Source: JAFDZV01 sp048594725
GTDB lineage: Bacteria > Bacteroidota > Ignavibacteria > OLB7
Length of the DNA stretch: 49,161 nucleotides
Assembly (NCBI GenBank): GCA_048594725.1
Contig: JBMDXA010000025.1
Coordinates: forward strand, 1 to 49,161
Reading direction: 5' to 3'
Part shown: piece after piece, positions 25,899-34,751 of the stretch
How positions within the stretch are numbered: position 1 is the stretch's first letter
Layout of the letters: each line of letters opens with the position of its first letter
Translations under genes and position numbers: made by a program
Notes under the pieces: generated by a model
Told to the model about the DNA's origin: nothing
Seen by the model: only the letters and a program-made list of their open reading frames with translations
Database searches by the model: none

Positions 25899-28544
25899 TT
25901 GGCTATAACGTACCGCCTGCTGCCGGTTCTTGTTCTCCTTTTTGTTCTGGCAGCTTCCTCCGCCATTGCACAGACCCAGCCGGCCAGCTTCCTGGCACCC
26001 CCTCCATCGCCGGATAAAAGCGTCTATTCCTCGTTGACGTCCGCTTCCACCCGGAATGTGATCTCGCTGAACGGGGCATGGCAGGTCTCCCGCGATGGAG
26101 GCGATTCCTGGGAGAACGTACAGAACCCGAGCTCGTTCAACGACGAGGCGAACCTTCTGTTCCGGCGCAATTTCCAGATCCCGCCGTCGATGCTGCAGAA
26201 CTACCGGTGGAAACTGGTCTGCTATGGCGTTCAATACCAGAGCACCATCACCATCAACGGCCAGTTCGTCACGCAGCACGAGAGCGGCATGCCGTTCACG
26301 ATCAACGTGCCGGACGGGGTGAAGCTGGCCGCCAGCAACGCCATCCAGGTTGAGGTTACCAACCGGCTCGATTATACCTCCACCGTCCCTCTCAGAAAGC
26401 TTCTGCTGGGCAACCGTACCTACGGCGGCATCTTCCGGGATATGATCCTGGTGGGCGTTCCCCGTGTCTGGGTTGACGACGTCCGTTTCGAGACGATTCT
26501 GAACGGTGCCAATGCCGAGGCGCGTTTCAACGTGCAGGTGGTCTCCTCGGCCATTAAGGGGATGACCGTGGGGGGCGCCGCCGGCGACAGCGTCCAGACG
26601 CAGATGACGATCCCTGACGACCGGGCCGACTTCGATATGGAGGTGGTGCTCCGGCGTCCGGCGTTCAACGATACCATACCGGCGCAGGAGGTGGCGCGTG
26701 CGGTGCAGACGTTCAATCTGGTGAGCAAGCGCACCGCCACCGTGAAGGTGAACATGCCGGTGACCGCCCCGGAACTCTGGGCTCCCGGCTCACCCAGGCT
26801 CTACGAGGCGGTGATGCGGGTTCGCTACCGGGGGGCGCTTATCGATGAGCAGGTGATGAAGGTTGGCTTCCGCACCCTGGCGGTGCGGGGATCGCAGGTG
26901 GTGCTCAACGGGCAGCCCATCACCGTCAAGGGGATCACCTATCTGGAGGATTCCAAGGATTACGGCGCCTCGCTCCCGTACGAGCTGATGCGCCGCGATA
27001 TCCAGACGATCAAGGATATGGGGGTGAACGTGATCCGTTTCGCCGATGGCGTCCCCCATCCCTACCTGCTGGAACTGTGCGATGAGATGGGGGTGATGGC
27101 CTTCGTCGATATCTCCATAGGAACCCCGCCGGCCTCGCTGTTCGGCGATGAAAGCTATCTCAGGCGGTCGCTGGACCGGGTGAAGTTCACCATCGAGGAG
27201 GGGGGGAGCAATACCTGCGTGGTGGCCTACGGGCTCAGCGCCACCATACCGGGGGAGAGCGCCCGCGCGCTGGAGGCTGTCAAGAGGCTGCGCAATCTGG
27301 TCGATTCGGTCGATCACCGGCTTTTCTACTTCTCGGCCACCAACTGGAACAATCCGGAACTGCGCCGCCTTGCCGATATCGCCGGGCTTACCGCGTTCGA
27401 TGTGGACCCGGTGAAGATCAAGCAGATGCTGCTGCGTGCCCGTACCGAGCTGAAGGGGGAGCGCCCGCTGGTGATGCTCACCTACGGCAAGTTCGTGCAG
27501 ATCGGCAATCATAGCGGGCACAAGGACCCTATCTCCATCGAGGCGCAGGCCAAGTTCATCGGCGATGTGTACAACCTTCTGCTGGAGACCGAATCGGCCG
27601 GGGGGATCTACTGGGCGTTCAACGACTACCGTACCGATCGCCCCATCCTCACGGTGAACAACTCCGATCAGGATCTGGCAAGCTGCGGGGTCTACGGGCT
27701 CAATCGCGAGCTGCGCCAGGGGGCCACGATGCTGGCCGCGCTCTACACCGACCAGAAGACGCCGGACGTGCTGATGGGGGATTATACCCCTCCCTCCACG
27801 GTGCTGTTCATCGCTACCGGGATCGGCTGCGCCATCGTCTTCCTGTTGCTTATCAACAGCTCCCGGCGGTTCCGCGAGAACGTTTTCCGCGCGCTGCTGC
27901 GCCCTTATAACTTCTACGCCGATATCCGCGACCAGCGCATCCTCTCCAACGTGCAGACCTCGATTCTGGGGGTGGTGATCGCCGTCACCTTTGCGGTGAT
28001 CGTGGCCTCGCTCTGCTACTATTACAGGATGGATGAAGGGTTCGATGCCACGCTCAGCGCCATCGTCACCTCCGACACCATCAAGGAGTTCCTGAACTAC
28101 ATCGTCTGGCGTCCCACACTCTCGGTGATCGTCTTCACGGTCTTCTTCTTCGTGCTGCTGCTGGGAGTGGCACTTATCATCAGGATCTGCGCCGCGTTCG
28201 TGCGCAACCGCATCTTCTTCACCGACGCCTATATCATCGCGGTATGGGGGGCGCTGCCGGTGCTGCTGCTGATCGTTCCGGCGATGATCCTCTACCGCGC
28301 GCTCGGGGTGCCGGGGGCGGGGATGATAACCTTCTCGGTGATGATCCTGGTGGTACTCTGGATGATCTACCGCGTGCTCCGGGGAACCGCCGTCATCTAC
28401 GACGTCCGCCCGATGAAGGTTTATGGCTACGCCATCGGCACGGTGGTGGCCCTGCTGCTGGTGATGATCGTCACCTCCGGCGAGACCAGCGCCACCCTCA
28501 GCTATCTGCGCGAGGGTATCGGGGGGTTGTACAGCGGGAGGTAG
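25899..28544 (+). CDS. GH2-fold pseudoenzyme fused to a six-helix membrane domain
   Basis: About 881 aa from TTG 25899, chosen because it gives a clean signal peptide (YRLLPVLVLLFVLAASSAIA). Residues ~40-190 form a sugar-binding-like beta sandwich (NGAWQVSRDGGDSWENV ... LLFRRNF), then an Ig-like domain, then a GH2-type TIM barrel (~330-620) with ITVKGITYLED and MGVNVIRFADGVPHPYLLEL. The acid/base NE is replaced by the 446-449 LSAT stretch, and the nucleophile Glu by T528 in MLTYGKF. From residue 634, six hydrophobic helices follow, Yip1-like in layout. It is probably a non-catalytic glycan-binding or sensing membrane protein. Upstream TTG 25800 is an alternative start. Confidence 0.8.
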   Translation: MAITYRLLPVLVLLFVLAASSAIAQTQPASFLAPPPSPDKSVYSSLTSASTRNVISLNGAWQVSRDGGDSWENVQNPSSFNDEANLLFRRNFQIPPSMLQNYRWKLVCYGVQYQSTITINGQFVTQHESGMPFTINVPDGVKLAASNAIQVEVTNRLDYTSTVPLRKLLLGNRTYGGIFRDMILVGVPRVWVDDVRFETILNGANAEARFNVQVVSSAIKGMTVGGAAGDSVQTQMTIPDDRADFDMEVVLRRPAFNDTIPAQEVARAVQTFNLVSKRTATVKVNMPVTAPELWAPGSPRLYEAVMRVRYRGALIDEQVMKVGFRTLAVRGSQVVLNGQPITVKGITYLEDSKDYGASLPYELMRRDIQTIKDMGVNVIRFADGVPHPYLLELCDEMGVMAFVDISIGTPPASLFGDESYLRRSLDRVKFTIEEGGSNTCVVAYGLSATIPGESARALEAVKRLRNLVDSVDHRLFYFSATNWNNPELRRLADIAGLTAFDVDPVKIKQMLLRARTELKGERPLVMLTYGKFVQIGNHSGHKDPISIEAQAKFIGDVYNLLLETESAGGIYWAFNDYRTDRPILTVNNSDQDLASCGVYGLNRELRQGATMLAALYTDQKTPDVLMGDYTPPSTVLFIATGIGCAIVFLLLINSSRRFRENVFRALLRPYNFYADIRDQRILSNVQTSILGVVIAVTFAVIVASLCYYYRMDEGFDATLSAIVTSDTIKEFLNYIVWRPTLSVIVFTVFFFVLLLGVALIIRICAAFVRNRIFFTDAYIIAVWGALPVLLLIVPAMILYRALGVPGAGMITFSVMILVVLWMIYRVLRGTAVIYDVRPMKVYGYAIGTVVALLLVMIVTSGETSATLSYLREGIGGLYSGR

Positions 28545-28550
28545 GGGAGT

Positions 28551-28587
28551 TGCGATTTTCGATTTGCGATTTTGGATTTTCGATTGG
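28551..28587. repeat. A/T-rich GATTTTCG/GATTTTGG repeat after a stop codon
   Basis: A run of GATTTTCGATT and GATTTTGGATT units begins seven bases after the GH2-like gene stop. The same kind of run occurs at 36664-36748, 37944-37972 and 49014-49040. It merges here into the 60-base repeat array. No coding function is apparent. Confidence 0.75.
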
Positions 28588-28795
28588 AAGAGAGTCGGGG
28601 CTCGTTCTACAGGAACCAGCTCGTTACCCTTGTGGATTTTCGATTGGAAGAGAGTCGGTGCCCGTTCTACAGGAACCAGCTCGTTACCCTTGTTGATTTT
28701 CGATTGGGGAGAGGGATGCGGGGTGTCGATTTTGGATTGGAAGAGAGTTGGTGGCCGTTCTACAGGAACCAGCTCGTTACCCTTGTGCTTCCTGT
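28574..28795. repeat. Direct-repeat array, ~60-base unit
   Basis: Two near-identical 60-base units occupy 28574-28633 and 28634-28693. A truncated unit (28694-28725) and a third full but diverged copy (28726-28795) follow. Each contains GATTGGAAGAGAG and the invariant TTCTACAGGAACCAGCTCGT. Units abut with no unique spacers, so this is not a CRISPR. Both strands stay open across it, giving a spurious repeated peptide on the minus strand. It looks like a dispersed intergenic repeat that has expanded in tandem. Confidence 0.85.
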
Positions 28796-28848
28796 GTAAC
28801 GGCGACCGGGCACTGAGTGCGGGCGAAGCCGCGCACGGACTACTGACC

Positions 28849-28874
28849 ATCCCCCGGCCGCCGGGGGATTTTTT
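28849..28874 (+). terminator. Rho-independent terminator beyond the repeat array
   Basis: ATCCCCCGG (28849-28857) pairs perfectly with CCGGGGGAT (28861-28869) around CCG, followed by a six-T run (28869-28874). It would end transcripts from the GH2-like gene, placing the repeat array inside that gene's 3' UTR. Confidence 0.85.
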
Positions 28875-28945
28875 ATGCCATCTCCATCTACATTACTCTG
28901 ATCGCCTGCGGGGGCTATTGGCGGTTCTTGGCTTCATTTCGTGCG

Positions 28946-28953
28946 TATATTGG
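28946..28953 (+). promoter_or_regulatory. Candidate -7/-10 element TATATTGG
   Basis: TATATTGG lies 37 bases before the ATG of the two-helix/GAF-like gene and just after a terminator. It is close to both TATAAT and TAnnTTTG. Similar boxes occur at 30890 (TACATTGG) and 38096 (TATATTGC). Confidence 0.4.
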
Positions 28954-28989
28954 CTCTGTCAGTACAATCACCACAAAGCACGACTTGTT

Positions 28990-29787
28990 ATGCTAGGAAG
29001 AAAACTTCACCTCATCATTGTAGGTGTACTGACTCTGGTAAGCCTTTCGCTATCGCTGATTACGGAGGTCCCCAGGGTTTATAGTAAGGCGCCTGAAATC
29101 GCACTGATCACCACCATCCTCGATCGCGAGCTTATCCTGAACGATCGCCAGTTGCTCTGGCTGAAGGTGTGTGGGATCATGTTCATCGTAACCGTGACGG
29201 TATTTGTCCAGTACCGGCAGGTCTACAAGCCGTTCATGAAGTTCGACGACCTGAGAATGGGAGCATTCAACCAGGTGTTCGGTCCGGAGCTGGACAAGCT
29301 CCGCAGGACCGTCTCCGGCGATCTTCATTTCAGCATCATGCGGCGGGTAAGCTACGTGAAGCTCAGCCGATTCATCCAGATCGGCCGGTTGAACCAGATC
29401 TATCATTATGGCTTCTCCAACGAGGATCGCGATCGCTCGCTTACCTACTGGTTCGTGAAGCTCTTCGGCTACGAGCATACCGAGGGGATAGCCGCTGCGG
29501 CCTTTCTGCACGAGCGTGCGCTCATCGTCGATCTCCGCGATCCCTCTTCGCTGGCGGGGCATCTGCGGGGGCGGAAACTTGCGCTCAACAGGGAGCTGAA
29601 GCTGATGATGAGCTTCCCGGTCATCAAATGGCAGGGGACCAATTATCGTTGTCTGGGGGTGGTGAACGTCGATATCCGCAACGATGCGGTTGCCACACAG
29701 GTTTTCGAGGAGCGGCCGATGCGCCGCCTGGAAAAACTGGCACAATACTTTCAAGATTGTACGGAGTATGTGTCGCTATGGTTGTAA
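28990..29787 (+). CDS. Two-helix membrane protein with C-terminal GAF-like domain
   Basis: A 265-aa protein from ATG 28990, preferred because upstream codons run back through the terminator and the repeats. Two membrane segments (KLHLIIVGVLTLVSLSLSLI, residues 5-24, and GIMFIVTVTVFVQYR, ~60-75) are joined by a short loop. The ~190-residue soluble part contains KLMMSFPVIKWQGTNYRC then LGVVNVDIRN, the strand pattern of GAF domains. No kinase, cyclase or effector domain is visible. It may be a membrane-tethered sensor. The neighbouring GH2-like membrane protein and small ORF may or may not be partners. Confidence 0.65.
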   Translation: MLGRKLHLIIVGVLTLVSLSLSLITEVPRVYSKAPEIALITTILDRELILNDRQLLWLKVCGIMFIVTVTVFVQYRQVYKPFMKFDDLRMGAFNQVFGPELDKLRRTVSGDLHFSIMRRVSYVKLSRFIQIGRLNQIYHYGFSNEDRDRSLTYWFVKLFGYEHTEGIAAAAFLHERALIVDLRDPSSLAGHLRGRKLALNRELKLMMSFPVIKWQGTNYRCLGVVNVDIRNDAVATQVFEERPMRRLEKLAQYFQDCTEYVSLWL

Positions 29788-29844
29788 TAAAAGCGGGTTC
29801 GTATTTTCACCCCTACCACATCACTCAAAAAACAGTTCTTAGCG

Positions 29845-30048
29845 ATGAACAGGGTAGTAAGCATCAAGCAATCGGAACCAGGGCTATATGTCATTACGTT
29901 CCAGCGATCCGGGGCCGAACCGGTCGGGAAAATTCTGGAGGCAATAGCCAATCCGCCGTTCGATGGGGGGCAGAGTCTCTCCGTCCAGCAGCATCATACA
30001 CCATCGCAATCCCAGAAAACCCGTGGGGGCAGCCGCCGTAAACGATAG
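29845..30048 (+). CDS. Small hypothetical protein
   Basis: A 67-aa frame from ATG 29845, 57 bases after the GAF-like gene. The first ~40 residues (SIKQSEPGLYVITFQRSGAE then PVGKILEAIANPPF) look like a small alpha/beta unit; the tail is basic (TRGGSRRKR). It has no recognised family and no strong ribosome-binding site. It would be the last gene before a 10-bp hairpin at 30099-30123, which mildly supports an operon with the upstream gene. Confidence 0.4.
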   Translation: MNRVVSIKQSEPGLYVITFQRSGAEPVGKILEAIANPPFDGGQSLSVQQHHTPSQSQKTRGGSRRKR

Positions 30049-30098
30049 CAACGCAACCCGCCACATCGCATCGTTACCCCCCTGTTATCGCAGTCCAG

Positions 30099-30123
30099 CG
30101 GCGGCATCGCGATGATGCCGCCG
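30099..30123. terminator. Perfect 10-bp hairpin
   Basis: CGGCGGCATC (30099-30108) pairs perfectly with GATGCCGCCG (30114-30123) around GCGAT. There is no T run. It is likely the end of the GAF-like unit. Confidence 0.45.
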
Positions 30124-31009
30124 GGTCCACTCCCAGCCTCGATCGCATATGTTCGCAGGGCGATACCGGCATCCTCCGGCTGCCATGCCCCCCTGTGCCC
30201 ATACCAGAATATTCCGCCACCACGGATGGCCGAGAACGCCCCCGATCTGCCCGGCCGGGCGCTGCTCCGTGGTTGGTACTTCATCGTTCGCTGTTCTGTT
30301 GCCGGATAATCAACCGATATACACGCACGCTGGCCGTGGCTTCAGGAAATCTCCCCAATAATTATCCATTCCATCTTTTTTATAATTCCCAAAAATATCT
30401 GGAGATAGGGGAGAATGTGGAATCGGAGAACTCCGGGAGAAACCAGGAATTGCGGTAGATACTGTTCCGTTTTCCGTCCTGTTGATACTAGCCTGTTAAT
30501 AGTGTAATTGCGCAGAAGTATTGCCGGGCTTCCGATTATGCTGCACATGTGCCCGGCTGGCATCCTAGAGCGGATTTCACTATGGTTACTCTGTCGTGGC
30601 CCCCGTAGCCAAAACCTATAGGTGTTGCCGATCTGTAGAAAAGGCGCCCGAATTTTCTTCGGAAGCTCACGTAGGAGGCGTAACGCGATTGAAATCAGTT
30701 CTAAGCGAAGGATCACTGCGGGCGTGAAATCCCCGCCATCGGCCTGCTACCGGCCACACAGTACCGGCAGCGGGCACAGCCTGCCAGCGGGGCACGCATA
30801 GTCTTCCCGGTCTCCGCTTCCGTTCCATTCTGAAGACCATCTTTTCATCACGATGATGTAAAGGATTAGTATTTGATTTGACAACCTGCTACATTGGCAC
30901 TGTTCTACGAATAGTTCTCAGCCGCGCGCCGGCGTTTCTCCCCCCATACAACCAGTGGCATTCTCTGCCGCTCACCCTTCGACTTTCCATTATCACAACG
31001 AGGATTATC
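30124..31009. other. Long gene-poor region before the DUF4062-NTPase gene
   Basis: No convincing gene is seen on either strand; frames are short and without recognisable motifs. The part around 30350-30560 is visibly richer in A/T than its surroundings. A TACATTGG box (30890-30897), preceded by ATTTGATTTG, is a possible promoter for the next gene. Such a long gap is unusual here and may be the remnant of a lost or inserted gene. Confidence 0.5.
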
Positions 31010-34000
31010 ATGACAGGCCATCCTGCTATGGGTGCGTCGGTCGAGCGCATTCGCGTGTCTGAATTCCGCGTCGTCATCTCCTCGGCATTTCCCGGCGTCT
31101 ATCCCGAACGGGAATATCTCAACAGGCATATCTTCCCGGAATTACGTGATCTCTGCCGGGAGCGGAGCGTGCGGTTTTCGGCCGTTCATCCTCTCTTCGG
31201 CACGGCGGCTTCGGGACGGGAAGACCCTTCGGCGGGAGCCTTCGTGCCGCCGGATGACCTAAACCGCCATCATCCTTTTTTCGTCGGGATCATCGGGTTC
31301 CCCTCGCTCCTCGCGGGGGGCTTCGGGGCAGGGGAGAATGCCGCGGGGGGGCTCGATCTTGCAGGACGTTTTCCGGCCATCGCCGACCAGCGCCGGGGGC
31401 GATTCCAGCATGAGACGATCGACTGGGCCTTGCAGCACCTGGTCCCCTCCGATCGCGCGTTCTTCTACTTCAGCGATCCCCCCGGCGCTGCCGATATCTG
31501 GGGCCATGATAGCGAGCTGCGGCAGCGGATGGAGGAGCTGAAGGCCCGCATCCGCCGGAGCGATGCGCGCGTTCGCGAATCGTTCAGCGACCTTTCCACG
31601 CTCGGCACCTGGGTGCGGAACGATCTGGCCGAGGCCATCGATCAGTTCTTTCCCGGCTATGATCCGGCATCCTGGCTGGAGCGCGAGCGGAGCGCGCACC
31701 AGGCATTTGCCAGGGAGCGCCGACGGGCGTACGAACCGAACGAGGAGATGATCCGCCGGCTGGACGCGCATGCCGCCGGCGATGGTGCGCCGCTGGTGGT
31801 GACCGGCGAGCCGGGATCGGGAAAAAGCGCGCTGCTGGCCTACTGGAGCGAGCGCTACGGAGCGGCCCATCCCGATACCCTTCTGATAGAGCATTATGTG
31901 GGGGCCAATCCTTCCGGCGGCGGCCATCTGCCGCTGCTTCAGCGCGTGATGGCCGAGATCAGGGACCGCTGCGGGGTGGCCGAGCAGATCCCGGCCACGG
32001 CTGCGGAGATCGAAAGCGCGTTTCCGTTCTGGCTGGGACGTATGGGGGGGAAGCGCCTGGTACTGGTGATCGATGCGCTCGATCAGCTCGACGAGGGCTC
32101 GCGCGATCTGGAATGGCTTCCCAGGAGTTTCCGCCCGAACATCCGCCTGGTGGTCTCGGTGCCGGAGGGGGAGATCCGCCGCGAGCTGGTTGCGCGGGGC
32201 TGGGGGAGCGTGGCGGTGAAGCCCCTGTCGCTGGGGGAGCGCAACGCGATCGTGATGCGGTATGTGCGGGAGTCCGGCGGGCGGTTCAGCGACCAGCAGA
32301 TCCAGCGCGTTTCGAGCGATCCGGACAGCGCCAACCCGCTGGTGCTCTACGTCCGCCTGGATGGGTTCAACGGGGGGGGATCGGAAGGGGACCGCAACGC
32401 GACGATCGACCGGTATCTGGAGGCGCACGGGCTTCAGGATACGCTCCAGCGGCGGCTGGTGGCGCTGGAGGAGCAGTACGGGCGCCATACGGTGGAGCGC
32501 GTCTGCTCGCTGCTCTGGGGCGCGCGCGGAGGATTGTCCAGGGAGAACCTGTTCGATCTGCTGGGGCGGGAGTGGAAGAACGCCATCCCGCTTCTGGCAT
32601 CCATGCGCAATCTTCTGGTGCACCGCGACAGGCGCCTGGCATTCTTCCATGAACAGATGCGCAACGCCGTGGGGGAGCGGTATCTGGGACGCAGGGGTTC
32701 CGGAAGAAAAGTGCATCTGAGCATCGCCGGATATTTCGAGCGCATGCCGGTATCGTTGCAGACGATGGAGGAGCTCCCCTGGCAGCTTCGGGAGGCCGGC
32801 GAGTGGGACCGTCTGGCCCGCTGCATCAGCGATATCCCACTGTTCCGGGCATTCCACGCGCATGCCCGGCAGTACGAGCTGCTGGGCTACTGGCTGGCCG
32901 TTGGCGAGCGCTGCGAGATGGCCGGGGCGTATCTGGAGGCCGTACGGAGCTGGGAGCTTCAGGAGGAGAACCCTCTGGAGCTGGCTGCGCTGCAAGGGGA
33001 GCTGGGGGAGTTCCTGATGATGAGCGGCAAACTCTCCGCCGCCGAGACTCTTTTCACCGATGCGCTCAGGCTCCGGCAGGAGCATCAGGGGAGCCAGGCG
33101 CTGGATACCGCCGCCAGCATGAACAGCCTGGGGGCGCTTCATCTGGAGCGCAATGCCATCGCCGAGGCCGGGCGGCTGCTGCACGATGCGCTGAGGATCT
33201 GCCGGAAGGCCGCCGGACGGGAACACCGCGCCACGGTCTCCTGCCTGGACAACCTGATGAATCTCTATCACCTGAAAGGGAATCTGGCCGGCGCCGAGAG
33301 GCTCGCCCGCAAGGTGCTGAAGCTCCGCAGGGGAATCCTCGGTGAGGGCGCCATCGGCACGATGGAGAGCTACGATAATCTGGGCGCCATCCTCTACAAG
33401 CTGGGACGATACGAGCAGGTGGAGCCCTACCAGCAGAAATCGCTGGAGCTGGCCGAGCGCTTCCTCGGCGATCACCCCGTCACCGCCCGCTGCCTCAACA
33501 ACCTGGGGGTGCTCTGCACCGCATTGCAGCGCAACGACGACGCCATCCGCTACTTCCGGCGTGCGCTCGATATCGCGGCGATGACGCTCGGCCCCGATCA
33601 TCATCAGACCGCATCCTATATGAACAACCTGGGCGTGCTCCTGAAGGCCCAGCACCGGCTTCCGGAGGCCGAGACCCTGTACCGCCGCGCGCTCGATATC
33701 ACCATACGGATGCACGGGGAGAATCATCCCACCGTCGCCGATTTCCTTATCACATCGGCAACGCTCCACCGCCTGAAAGGGGAGTTCGGGGCGGCCGAGG
33801 AGAATATCCGCCGCGCGCTTGCGATACGCCTGGCACTCTACGGCCTGGATCATGCCGGGACCGCTCTGGCGGGCTGCAATCTTGGTTCGCTCTTCTGCGA
33901 GACCGGCAGAACGGCTGAGGCGATAGCGGCCTACGAGACCTTTATACCGGTGGCGATCGCGCATCTCGGGGAGGGTCATGCAGAGGTGGTGGCATCGCTG

Positions 34001-34051
34001 GTGGCGTATCGCGCGCTCCCGAGAGAGGCATGCCGGGGAGATTGTCCGTAA
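31010..34051 (+). CDS. DUF4062-NTPase-TPR protein (STAND/NLR-like)
   Basis: A 1013-aa soluble protein from ATG 31010, preceded by an AGGA. Residues ~14-115 are DUF4062-like (SEFRVVISSAFPGVYPEREY with HIFPELRDLC). After a helical linker comes an NTPase: Walker A GEPGSGKS at ~266-273 and Walker B LVLVIDALDQLDE near 350-358. The domain continues with winged-helix-like regions. From ~630 on, TPR repeats of the nephrocystin/kinesin-light-chain type recur (ASMNSLGALHLERNAIAEAG, RCLNNLGVLCTALQRNDDAI). This is the architecture of signal-transducing STAND ATPases: N-terminal effector, switch, C-terminal sensor. A defence or regulatory role is inferred. Confidence 0.85.
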   Translation: MTGHPAMGASVERIRVSEFRVVISSAFPGVYPEREYLNRHIFPELRDLCRERSVRFSAVHPLFGTAASGREDPSAGAFVPPDDLNRHHPFFVGIIGFPSLLAGGFGAGENAAGGLDLAGRFPAIADQRRGRFQHETIDWALQHLVPSDRAFFYFSDPPGAADIWGHDSELRQRMEELKARIRRSDARVRESFSDLSTLGTWVRNDLAEAIDQFFPGYDPASWLERERSAHQAFARERRRAYEPNEEMIRRLDAHAAGDGAPLVVTGEPGSGKSALLAYWSERYGAAHPDTLLIEHYVGANPSGGGHLPLLQRVMAEIRDRCGVAEQIPATAAEIESAFPFWLGRMGGKRLVLVIDALDQLDEGSRDLEWLPRSFRPNIRLVVSVPEGEIRRELVARGWGSVAVKPLSLGERNAIVMRYVRESGGRFSDQQIQRVSSDPDSANPLVLYVRLDGFNGGGSEGDRNATIDRYLEAHGLQDTLQRRLVALEEQYGRHTVERVCSLLWGARGGLSRENLFDLLGREWKNAIPLLASMRNLLVHRDRRLAFFHEQMRNAVGERYLGRRGSGRKVHLSIAGYFERMPVSLQTMEELPWQLREAGEWDRLARCISDIPLFRAFHAHARQYELLGYWLAVGERCEMAGAYLEAVRSWELQEENPLELAALQGELGEFLMMSGKLSAAETLFTDALRLRQEHQGSQALDTAASMNSLGALHLERNAIAEAGRLLHDALRICRKAAGREHRATVSCLDNLMNLYHLKGNLAGAERLARKVLKLRRGILGEGAIGTMESYDNLGAILYKLGRYEQVEPYQQKSLELAERFLGDHPVTARCLNNLGVLCTALQRNDDAIRYFRRALDIAAMTLGPDHHQTASYMNNLGVLLKAQHRLPEAETLYRRALDITIRMHGENHPTVADFLITSATLHRLKGEFGAAEENIRRALAIRLALYGLDHAGTALAGCNLGSLFCETGRTAEAIAAYETFIPVAIAHLGEGHAEVVASLVAYRALPREACRGDCP

Positions 34052-34054
34052 ACG

Positions 34055-34089
34055 GGATGATCCCGGGAGGTGCCCCCCCGGGATCATCC
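34055..34089. terminator. Bidirectional 13-bp hairpin between convergent genes
   Basis: GGATGATCCCGGG (34055-34067) pairs perfectly with CCCGGGATCATCC (34077-34089). It begins four bases after the NTPase gene stop and ends 14 bases before the stop of the minus-strand gene, so it can serve both. No T tract is present on either side. Confidence 0.65.
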
Positions 34090-34103
34090 GCGACGATATC
34101 GGG

Positions 34104-34577
34104 TTAATTGCCGGGCGATGCCGGCTGTTTCCCCTCGCTGACCCCCACCTTGTTATCCACCAGGATCAGGGTGATCGCAAGCTGCTCGGTATCGTTGGTG
34201 CCGGGTTGATGGAAATCCCACGCGAACATATGCAGGCACGGGTTCCCCTGCGGATCATGCCCGTCGATCTCCCGCGGCCGCACATTGGTGGCCGGCGGGG
34301 CCGAGCCGTTCCATTCCCCCGTGCCGAACCCAGGGCAGATCCGGTAGGTGCCGGGGGGGAGCGGATCTCTGAACATGAGTTCGCCGGCGTTGTGGTTGTC
34401 CCGTACGATCAGGGGCTGCTCCTCCGGCATCCCGGTGGTCTCATCCACACGGAATACCCTGAGCTGCTTCCGTCCTGATGGGGAGAACATCATCATCACG
34501 GTCAACTGCCCGCTGGCGGTATCATCCAGGGTGATATCGATCGCGCATGCCTCGTTGTTCCAGGTGCCGATAGACAT
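34104..34577 (-). CDS. Hypothetical beta-rich cytoplasmic protein
   Basis: A 157-aa protein read on the minus strand from ATG at 34577, which has GGAG nine bases upstream. It lacks a signal peptide. The sequence alternates short strands and turns (ACAIDITLDDTASGQLTVMM, PLPPGTYRICPGFGTGEW), and ends with a strand LAITLILVDNK, suggesting a beta sandwich. I recognise no family. It is convergent with the NTPase gene and divergent from the TPR-HTH regulator, and a perfect inverted repeat lies in the divergent region, so it may be a target of that regulator. Confidence 0.75.
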   Translation of the reverse strand: MSIGTWNNEACAIDITLDDTASGQLTVMMMFSPSGRKQLRVFRVDETTGMPEEQPLIVRDNHNAGELMFRDPLPPGTYRICPGFGTGEWNGSAPPATNVRPREIDGHDPQGNPCLHMFAWDFHQPGTNDTEQLAITLILVDNKVGVSEGKQPASPGN

Positions 34578-34751
34578 AGTGCACTTCTCCAGAATAAATG
34601 AATGCTGATACTGTATGGTGCTCGGTCGCGATGAAAAGCCGATCGGGTATTTGGCAGGTATCGGCACCGGCAGCGGAGGCCATCTTCCACAGCCTCCCGG
34701 CCGCCGGCGCCGGAAGATGGACGAACATCCAGAATTGGAAGGTGAGACTGT

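Noticed and set aside
28574..28795. CRISPR array
   Set aside because: The ~60-base units abut each other, lack unique spacers, drift in one half, and no cas gene is nearby.
26790..28850. Minus-strand protein with repeated NELVPVER peptide
   Set aside because: The repetition comes from the DNA repeats, and the rest is antisense to the GH2-like gene.
28564..28989. N-terminal extension of the two-helix/GAF-like protein through the repeats
   Set aside because: The frame runs through repeat units and a rho-independent terminator; ATG 28990 gives a sensible membrane protein.
30878..31009. Upstream extension of the DUF4062 protein
   Set aside because: The extra residues resemble no domain; the DUF4062 signature begins shortly after ATG 31010, which has an AGGA upstream.
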